From positions 1,858,499 through 1,922,498 of the forward strand of contig PTEX01000015.1 of assembly GCA_003342815.1 (NCBI GenBank): a stretch of 64,000 nucleotides of DNA. The letters are read 5' to 3'. Made by a program: the position numbers and the translations under genes. The notes under the pieces are model-generated. The model made no database searches. It saw only the letters and a program-made list of their open reading frames with translations, and was not told where the DNA came from. Positions within the stretch are counted from its first letter, which is position 1, and every line of letters starts with the position of its first letter. Origin of the DNA: Eudromia elegans (taxonomy: Eukaryota > Chordata > Aves > Tinamiformes > Tinamidae). Below, one piece after another: positions 55,063-64,000 of this stretch.

Positions 55063-56988
55063 TACCCACAAACAGTGTAAAGTGTAAATATACCCACTAA
55101 TCTAACTGAAACACACATCAGCAGTTCAGCAGGGGGAGAAGAAGGCTTCCAACATGAAGGGAAGTTTTGTTTGCATCTAGTACTGTCCCATTTCTTTCAG
55201 TACCTTGTCACATCCAACTGCGTATCTCCCACTTCACTTTTTTCTTCTAGAAATCTCATCAAGGGAATTATACTTTTGATTCTCACATGAAAATCCTGAT
55301 TAGTTTTTATCTCCAGATCATCTGAAGCAGATGCTCTACCTACCTCAGATTATCTGCCCATAAGGGATGGCATCATTTGCCCTAAGGACAGAGAGGACCA
55401 GGGCCACAACATGTTGTTGGCACGGCAGCCAGATCGAGGCTTTCCTCCTCATTTAGTTGGTGCAGCTCTACTAAATGCAACAGCCTTTACTAAAGCATCA
55501 TCTTATCAATTAAATTGAACTACTGACAATTATTTACCGTATTCCAGTTCAATTGCTTTAGAGAAGAATACTGAATACTGTTTCCGATATCTAGGAATCA
55601 GTGAGAATGTTGCAGTTTTGAACAAAAACTCAGCTTGAAAGATGCATAAACATTTTAGTAACTGCTTGTAAGTCCCATTGAAGGCTATGCGATTGTTGCT
55701 GAAATAGGTTATATAGAGGATTAGATGTTTGCAAGATAGGGGATGAAATAGGAGTAAATTGGAAACTATGAGCATCCTGAGGGAAAGGTCATTTTTTTTC
55801 ATTTGCTTCAAGCTCTTACTCCGGGAACACATGAATACATAGCATGCAAGCAGATCCAAAATAATCATCCTTCCCTCTGATGTGTGAATAATGATTTGTT
55901 TAAAAAGATACGCAAGACAAATGAAGTGCACCGTGATGATGATTGCTCTGCTGGGCAATAAAAGCTATGATCAGTAATTCCTCAGCAGACTAGATCATGT
56001 GCAACGATGCAGCACAATCAAGAAATCACCAGTTAGCTAACAAAATAATCGAGTACCCTGGGTCTGCAAGGACTCTAGAACACATCGTTTCACACACATG
56101 CATTTTTTTCATAGTTCATTCTCCTGCAATTATTTAAGCCTTCCTCATCTTTCATGTAGTGATACTAGAAAAAGATGGTTAACAAATCATTTACAAGTTT
56201 TTCCACGGCAATGACTTAAACTTTGCGAGCTGCACAAATACAGCGCACTGTATAACATGAGTCAGCTCAGTAATGCTAGACTGTCTGTTCTCCAACTATT
56301 TTCCATTAACATGAACAAAACCAGTTTTGTCAGCACCTCCCGTAAGGTGAAAAGGGAGATGGAAAGTTCCTCTTTGTGCTTCAGCTCCGAATTCAAGTCT
56401 AGCTCAGAATTCTTAATTCTGCAAGAAAAATATGTTTGTTCACTAACCACAGAAACAATGGGTTTATTTGTTGCAAATTCCATTTTGTTATTATTTCCTA
56501 AACATGTTCCATATTTTTTTCCTGAAGCATTATTCATGTCACTGTTCAACAGCAGATGGAGCAGTCGATCATTACTGTATTTTAGTTATTTCTGTCAATT
56601 ATTGCATAATTTTTCAGCTTCTGACACATGAGACTAGTCAAGCAAATAAAATAATGATATAGAGAAAAACATAAGGATTAATTGAGACATTTCGCACTAT
56701 GAAGGAAATGGATAGGACAAGAATCAAAACTCACTCTGACAAATGGTTAAGGAAAGCTGTATTTAAAACTTAGTATAGATGATTCATAAACATGCATCCA
56801 AAATCACAAAGCTTCTGTTAGTTGAATATAGCATAATTTTATGTCCTTAACCTTGAAATAGTCACACTTATTTTTCTTACAATGCTCAGGAATGGTAAAG
56901 TATCTTCTAAAAAGAAAAATATTCTGTATTTGTAATAATTTTTAATAATTTGTAAAAAAAGTTTTGTAATAAAAAGGAAAAAAGTGCA

Positions 56989-57016
56989 AAATCTAAATCT
57001 AAATCTAAATCTAAAT
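56989..57016. repeat. AATCTA hexamer repeat
   Basis: More than four units of AATCTA (AGATTT on the other strand) in tandem. Confidence 0.9.
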
Positions 57017-58889
57017 AATCATTATGGGGTGTCAATTTATTTCACACTTGTCCTTTAAAATGTGCGTATGAAATTTCCCACAATAAATGGTTTTGATCTT
57101 TACAGGGATTATATCAGGACCCTCATTTATTCGGCAAGAGCTGGATTCCCCTCACCTGCCTGTAACCACATAAAATGAAGCACTTTTAATTGGTGATGGT
57201 GGCAACCCTTCTCTTCCACAGAAATACTCAGTCCCCCTGGCAAACTCTCTGGGGAGACACTATAAATTTGGGGGTTTCCTCTCTCCATAAACACAGACGA
57301 TTGACTTACTTAAACTAGACATCAGGTTGGGGTGGCTGTGGCTCCCCCAATCCTCCCAATTTACCCTTTGAAACCAACAGTAAAATTTCTCTTAAAATTG
57401 ATGTAAGCAGGACTGGATCTCAATAGGAATTGTGTTCGGAGAACTGCAATTGCTGACTACCCTATTTTGAAGCTTTGAATAATTACGGAGAGTCAGGCTG
57501 CCAATATTTGTTGTTACAAATCAAGGCCAGAGGAAAACTTCTTGGATGGCTTCAAAGCCCCCGTTCTCATCGACGAGTCCCCTTCCCTCCCCCGCTTCCT
57601 TCCAGCAGCATTAACTTTTTCTCTGCAATCTCCCAAATCGGAAAAAGAGTAACCTCTAAAGCTGTTTTAGACTGAAGGTCAGAATTCAAAGGACCGGTAA
57701 CTTTATCCACAGAGCTCTGCAATCACATTGCTATTGGAAACACACCCAGAAGCACCAGTACTCGAGATGTTTTTATTAAGCAATGTCAATAGGTACAAAA
57801 TTGGGAGTCCTTTTCCATACTGTAAGGTTTATCAGGACTCATATTTGCAAGAGATCAGGTTGCTTTCTGCCCCTGAATTTCAGTTTAGTGTTCTCGGAAG
57901 TAAAGAAACTGGGCTCCGTGTCACATGCTAATGAAAACAGCAGCTTCGGTTTGTTTATCTAAATACTTAAAGAGAGGCACCTCTTGCAGCCAGAATGTAA
58001 ACAAAGCTTAAACTCTTTTTACTGCTTGGATACTCCCAGGCTACTAACACTGATTTTTTTTTTTCTTTAATTAAATGCAACATGCAGATTTTCCACATTT
58101 ATGCTCTGCTTGACTATATACCTTTCCAAATTAAATGTTTAATTCCTAAACCAATTTTATGTTATATTTTCAGCTGTTGAACACAAGATAACAGATCCCT
58201 TTCAGAAGTAGGCTCAGACAGAAAAAACAGAAAAGAAAAAAAAAACCACACACAGGGCAGTCAGTAGCTTTGTTTCTAGCAAACCTTTCATTAATTTAGG
58301 AGTAGGTAGATTGAACTAAAGGTTTTGAGAAGGATTCACAAAGAATTTAGGGGCAAATTTTGACTTCAAGATCTGAAAAAAATAAAAAATCAGCTACTCT
58401 GCCACTTTGTCTTGTGCCATGGCACATGAGACAAAAGACTGAAGCAGCTGGATCTGCCTCACCTGCCGAGGTTCTGAAGATCTGTCCTTAGGGCTATCTT
58501 GTCTCTTATAGTATAGGAATTTCTACGTGCAACATATTCTATTAAATAAAATTGATAAATTATTGTTCCAGAGAACCCCAGAGAAAAACAACTTACTCTG
58601 AATGCTGGTTTACATGCCACACGAGACAACACAGGCACTGTAAACTGGGTAGAGGAAGGACACTTTCCCACTCGGACACCAGCAGAATGCAGTGACGTGG
58701 TCAAAAATGGGACACATGGATACACAATAGATCAAAATTCTTTGAACTTGAAATGGAACTCAAAAAGAAGAGCTAAATAGTTTTCAACCATTACACTTGG
58801 TTTTAAAACACTGTAATTTGGCCACTATCAGTATATGGAATGCACTGAGTGCAATTCAGGACTGCTTATTTATCTTTGGTGCATCTAGC

Positions 58890-59503
58890 ATCACTACCTC
58901 GGACAACAAGCTGACCATGAGGCAGCAGTGTGCCCTCGTGGCCAAGAAGGCCAATGGGATCCTGGGGTGCATTAAGCAGAGCGTCTCCAGCAGGTCGAGG
59001 GAGGTGATTCTGCCCCTCTACTCAGCCCTGGTGAGGCCGCACCTCGAGTACTGTGTGCAGTTCTGGGCTCCCCAGTGCAGGAGGGACGTGGTGCTGCTGG
59101 AGAGAGTCCAGCACAGGGCTACAAAGATGATTAGGGGTCTGGAACATCTGCCCTATGAGGAAAGGCTGAGAGAGCTGGGCCTCAAGGGAAGGAGGGAGGA
59201 AGTTTGGGCCGACTTATTCTCAGTGGTGGCCACCAATAGGACAAGAAGAAACATCCACAAACTAAAGCATCCAAAATTCCATATGAACTTATGGAAAAAT
59301 TTCTTAGCAGTGAGGGTGACAGAGCCCCGGAACAGGTTGCCCAGAGAGGCTGTGGAGTCTCCTTCTCTGGAGATCTTCCAAACCCACCTGGATGCCACCC
59401 TGTGCTACGTGCTCTGGGTGACCCTGAGTGTGCAGGGGGTTGGACTAGATGATCTCTAGAGGCCCCTTCCAACTTTAATGATTCCATGATTCGATGATTC
59501 CTT
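58890..59503 (+). mobile_element. CR1 LINE, 3' end of ORF2 and tail
   Basis: The sequence reads as the C-terminal part of the CR1 reverse-transcriptase protein in the plus frame (CALVAKKANGILGCIKQSV ... LPLYSALVRPHLEYCVQFWA ... VQHRATKMIRGLEHLPYEER). It ends in the typical 3' end GGACTAGATGATCTCTAGAGG, then ATGATTCCATGATTCGATGATTC tail units. It is 5'-truncated and lacks an internal piece after GLKGRREEVWADLF, where the frame jumps to the distal part (NIHKLKHPKF...). The frame stays open to 59459, so it is relatively young, but it cannot be active. Confidence 0.95.
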
Positions 59504-62500
59504 CTGCGCATAAGCAAAGCACCTGCATACTAGTAGGGTAATTTTGAAAAGGTTCTTCTGGGAGACAACCAAACCAAAATTAGAGGCATCTAGGAAAATT
59601 TAGCCCAAATCAGTATTTTCAATTGTACTTTATTTTGCTTAAGACTAGAAGGAAATCCAAGAAAGCACTGAATGAGTAAATCAAGATTAAAAAAAAAACA
59701 AAAAACAAAAAAACAGAAGGCTGCTTATGAAATAAAATCAGAATCATATTAACAGGAACTCATTAGTTGAAGTAATTCATTACAGTCCCTGGGGAACATG
59801 CAGTGGAACCACTGCTGGACAAGGACACTGGTGCCGATGCCATCATGTCAACCCATGAGGCGATTCCAGCAAAGCCCAGGTTGGCCAGGGGGCTGCAAGC
59901 AGCATCGCCAACCTGCCAGTCAGTGTGGAACTGAACCCCACAGTCACTGCAGGACAGAAACATCTGAGGTTTTTACCGTCCGATGTAGGCACATGATGTA
60001 TATACATGTATGTTTCAGCTGGCCCCATGTTAAAAGATTCATGTCGGTCAGCGCTGGCAGCTTTAATGGAGAGAAGAATTTTCTCCAGATGTGGCCACAG
60101 TCCTTCAATCTGATCCAAAAAATAGATGAACGTACCCATTAATGGTCATTTTGGCCTCAAAAGGACTGTGTGCCAATGCCAGAGCCTACTCCCTCAGCTC
60201 AGATGGTGTGATCCAGATCTAGTTATCTCTTCATGTCTGGATGCACTGGAGTCTGCCAAGAAGGTGGTTTCTCAAAATTTGAACGGGTACCATAAAATGT
60301 CTTGAAGTGAACAGAAATGAAAAAATACCTGAAAGTTAATACACACTAAAAATATTTCCTATTAATTTAGTAGAAGTGGACTTTAGAGACCTTGAATAAG
60401 AGATCTGAAGACTGCTGTTTATGTTTGGTTTAGAAATTCATGACTATGAATAAAGAGAAGAATAAATCACAGTGATTTAAGAGATTGGTTTAAAACATGG
60501 ATTTGCTAAATCTTTGCTCCCACCTACACTTGCTAGAAACTTTGTAGGACATCATAAGTTTCTTTATTTTAATAAAACTGTGCTTTTCTATGCCAAATTT
60601 CCAACTTTAGCTGTTGGAACATCAAAAGTTTAAGCACACACACGACTTCTCTTGCTAGAAAGGTGCATGCATAATACCAACCAATACACCTTCCCTTAAC
60701 CACCTGAGAACTAACAGTACTCAAAAATACTAGTAATTAGGAAGCAGTGATGTCATTTAACAGTCAACAAACATGAAAGCACATGTGCAAATATCAGTGG
60801 GGACACACTTAATTCTGAAGATCAGAGAGGGAGTAGACATATTTATAGATCTGTACTGTGCTCACTACATCTTTCTTTATGTAAGTCATTTAAAATATTC
60901 ATAGAAAAGCCAAACACTTTTCCCAAGGCAGCTACGCTCTTAGATTTTCCATAGAATAGAGTGTGCTCAGTTTTTGCTTTGGACACATGTGAAAGAATGA
61001 GGATATTAGGATCATTTGCTCTACTCCTCATCAATTTGCTGTATGTTTCTCTGCAGCCATTAAATCATTACTATGCCTAGTCTCATCAGAAAGATCTGGA
61101 GCAGCTTGGTTGTAGTGCCGAGAGGCTCCAGAGAGGCAACTGGTCCTTTTCTTTCACACTGGGATCTTCAGAAGGAATTTCACCACTTGGCAACTACAGA
61201 GGAGGATGATGCTTGGGTTAAGGCCGTGTTATAAAAAGAGTAACCATAATGTTTCCTATCTCTTGATTTTTGTTTTATATTCAGTGCTCAGTCCACAGTC
61301 CAGAGAAATTAAGATAAACTGACAAAGCCAATGATAGACTAACGGATGATGGATTTATTTTGCAGAGGGTCATTGCTCATTTTGATAAGACTTCAGAATG
61401 CAGAAACTACTTGACAGACTGGGAAGCACACAGGAAGCTGCAAAATAGCTGGTTTTCCACATGCAACCATTTGAGGAAAGCAAAGGCGGTGCAGCCGTAC
61501 TAATAGCTGGAATTAGGGATGCAGGGGAAGGTCTTGAGTTTTGGATGGGATACAGGCAGAAATAACTCTGCTGCTTCATATTCCCTACAGTGAACTGTTA
61601 TATCAGGAGTATGGAATTAGATACCTTGCTTTGCATTTATACTGTTGAATGGAAGATCAAAAGGATAACAAAATTAACAGCATTTATGATCTGATCAAAT
61701 ATTTCCAACCAAGGTGTTTTAGTAAGCTAGTGGCAATTGGTCAGACCACCTTCTTATATTCCTTGGTCTGTTCAATGCAGATGCAGTCTTCAGCATACAT
61801 AAAACCAGTTTAAATCACTATTGAGATGGAATTAGACTTACTGTACAGTACAAGAACATTGATTTATAACAGGGAATCTGACCAACATATACATCTCCCC
61901 TTAAGTGATGTGATCATCTACCTTTATTTTTTTTTTAACATGACTAACAAAAGACTACATTTTCTAAGTATTTTTTGTTAAAACCGCGAGAAGGTTTAGC
62001 AGTTCTTTTAGAAACTGAAACAGAAAAGCTTTTCTTCCTGTAATGACTGCTGGAACAACTTCTTTTGTGTGTTTCTTTCTTCATTTACATGTATATTTTA
62101 TTACTGGACAAAACTGAAGTTTATGTAAATAACTAAAACATAAATTTTGTGAACACTTTGTATTTACATTGGCTTTTGCTTCATTGTCTGCATTTTCTTT
62201 CTGATTGCATAAATATTCATAGCAAAACACCCAGGGAAATTTTTGAAGTGGTACACAGAGACTAAACTGTGCAGTTAATATTAATTTTAGTAAGTCACAG
62301 GGTTATGTTCTCACACTCTAATTTGAAAATTTACCTTCTGCTTTTCATCATCTAAAATTACTGTAAAATCCATACTATGCATTGTTTGCATTTCCCACTC
62401 TACAGTCTATAAATATATAAGAGATATTCAGTCTTTTCCTATAGATACCGATCAAGATGCTCTGGCAGCTTTTTATACCCAAAGGAAAAAATCCCCAGTC

Positions 62501-64000
62501 TAGTTAGAGTTACCAAACTCCTCACGCAGCTCTCAATCCTTATCTCTAAAGATGTATCCATTAATTCCTTTGCTAAAATGCTTATTTAGATACATAGCAG
62601 ATTATTATCCTGGGAACCTCTGACATAATTAAAAGTACAATTACCAAGAGTAAGATCAAAGATACCCCTAAAACTAGAATAAGACATAATCTACCTGATA
62701 ACCTAACAAACAGACCCAGAAACCATGCTTTGACATTCCTCCCTCAGAAGCTGATGAAAGTAGAGTCAATTTTTGCCATTTCACTATATTTGAGCTTTTC
62801 TCACAATGTTCCAGGAAAGGTCAATCAGGGTACTTTAGAGAAAAGCTGTCAGTAGAGAAAGTTACAAGCTTAGAGTTACTTACAATGTCTTGCTATAGAT
62901 TCCCGCTATTTCCCAGCTCATAGGCTTTAGTTTTCACGGTTGTTGCTTCCTAGCAGCTATTATACACCTCCTGGAAGCTGGGAAAGGTGAGGGAGGAAAG
63001 AATTTTCTTTCCCACACATAAAACTTAGCGAGGTTCACGTGGCTTTAGTGGCCTCTCAGAGAGAGGTGGTGAAACCCGTAGCCAGCACAGGAGACTCAAA
63101 GTAGCATTTCTGCAACAGGTAGAAATGTGATGGTGACATAACAGCAGTAGGTTTGAAGGATCTATACTGGGAAAATCTAAGAGGGGATTGCAGAGGCCTT
63201 AAATAGGGTGTAATCAGGAGGTAGAGAAGAAAGGGAGGTCTGTATGGGAGGATAGTGTAGATCTAAGTGGAAAAAGTAGGTCTTCCAAGATGCTTGTTGC
63301 CCAGATATGAGACCTTGGGACTGAGAAGCAATGGGGATGTGTGGCTTGGGGTGGGAGCTGCTGTGGGACGACTGCATCTCTTACCGAGACAGCAGTCTGG
63401 GCAGAGGGACTCACAAAGCCCTACCTGACCAAGAGCCCCCTGGGCTGAAGAGGATCTGGCCTGAAGACCCACACGCCTCCAGCCTTCCCCCTGGAATGGC
63501 ACAGCCCTGTCTGATAGCTTCTCAGCTTAAAATACACATTTATTTTTAGCCTGTTACTCAGACAAGGATGTTTAAGTGCCTTTCTCCACAACCCATTTTC
63601 CTAACTGCTAACTCTTGCTAACTCTTCATGGGACTTGGTTGAGATTACCCAATAAATCAAAAAGATTTACAGCTATGAAGACAAGCATCACGACCAGAAA
63701 TGCAAAAGCCTTTTTTTTTCTCTCTCTCTTTTTTTGGAAACCAGATGACAATAAACTTTCCATTTTCCACTTCAAATTTAGTTATTTTAATGAACTTTTT
63801 CATTTTAGTGACATTTACTTTGCTGACAGAGCAACTAGAAAGTTAGTTCCCTGAGAGTAAGATCTACCTAATGACAAGGGAAATCCTTTCAGTCTCTACC
63901 TATATATGCACAGACATACCTCAAGAAATCAAGATCATTTTATAAAGCTACTGAAGGAATGAAAACAATACTACAGAGAACTCTTCTGCCCTTTGGTTGC

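Larger units (their letters stand above)
51371..64000. other. Upstream flank of EYA1 with no recognised gene
   Basis: AT-rich DNA beyond the CpG island. It could be intergenic, or intron of longer EYA1 transcripts with distal 5' exons. It contains an ATAA microsatellite next to the island (its left end, 51232-51265), an AT run (55029-55062), a hexamer repeat (56989-57016), a CR1 copy (58890-59503), a codon-like block (59780-60200) and single-copy stretches with homeodomain-type TAAT sites. Open frames of 60-142 codons are scattered and show no family features. Confidence 0.7.

Noticed and set aside
55530-55958. 142-codon minus-strand frame in the upstream flank
   Set aside because: AT-rich with irregular hydrophobic content, no splice or domain support, no gene neighbours.

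Overview
The window looks like part of a bird chromosome. Two things show this. The minus strand carries a spliced gene whose exons encode a vertebrate Eyes-absent protein that I recognise as EYA1. The interspersed repeats I can identify are CR1 LINEs, the main avian/reptilian family, with the typical tail of ATTCTATG-like units. The rest is AT-rich, repeat-poor intronic or flanking DNA. No bacterial-type operons, tRNA genes or CRISPR arrays were seen.

EYA1 runs from right to left. A CpG-rich 5' region (about 44.8-51.4 kb) includes a 169-base assembly gap at 51026-51194. It holds a candidate first exon (50765 up to the gap) and a candidate untranslated or N-terminal exon (45543-45595). Nine coding exons follow: 44003-44130 (start codon at 44126), 31446-31526, 29478-29547, 28932-29077, 24588-24725, 18310-18392, 17687-17873, 6503-6642 and 5292-5375. 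All have AG/GT boundaries, and their phases join into one 351-codon frame. The last exon in the window carries the catalytic WDLDET motif of the HAD phosphatase domain. The remaining C-terminal exons lie left of position 1. I also find a probable in-frame cassette exon at 42136-42213, encoding a STADWLLS peptide like one in the paralogue EYA4, with two alternative donors.

The main points of interest are splicing plasticity and unexplained CpG-rich DNA. Two coding exons have NAG-NAG tandem acceptors, one of which would switch Asn-Arg to the Lys found in EYA3/EYA4. A CpG island lies inside an intron (20.58-21.07 kb) and contains a DR1 nuclear-receptor-like site. The 5' exon stays open in the EYA1 frame and also carries a short uORF overlapping the start codon. 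The flank at 51.4-64 kb has no recognisable gene. It holds a CR1 copy at 58.89-59.50 kb and a codon-like but unidentified block at 59.78-60.2 kb. I found no evidence of a wholly new biological system; the novel content is regulatory and isoform-level structure in a developmental gene.
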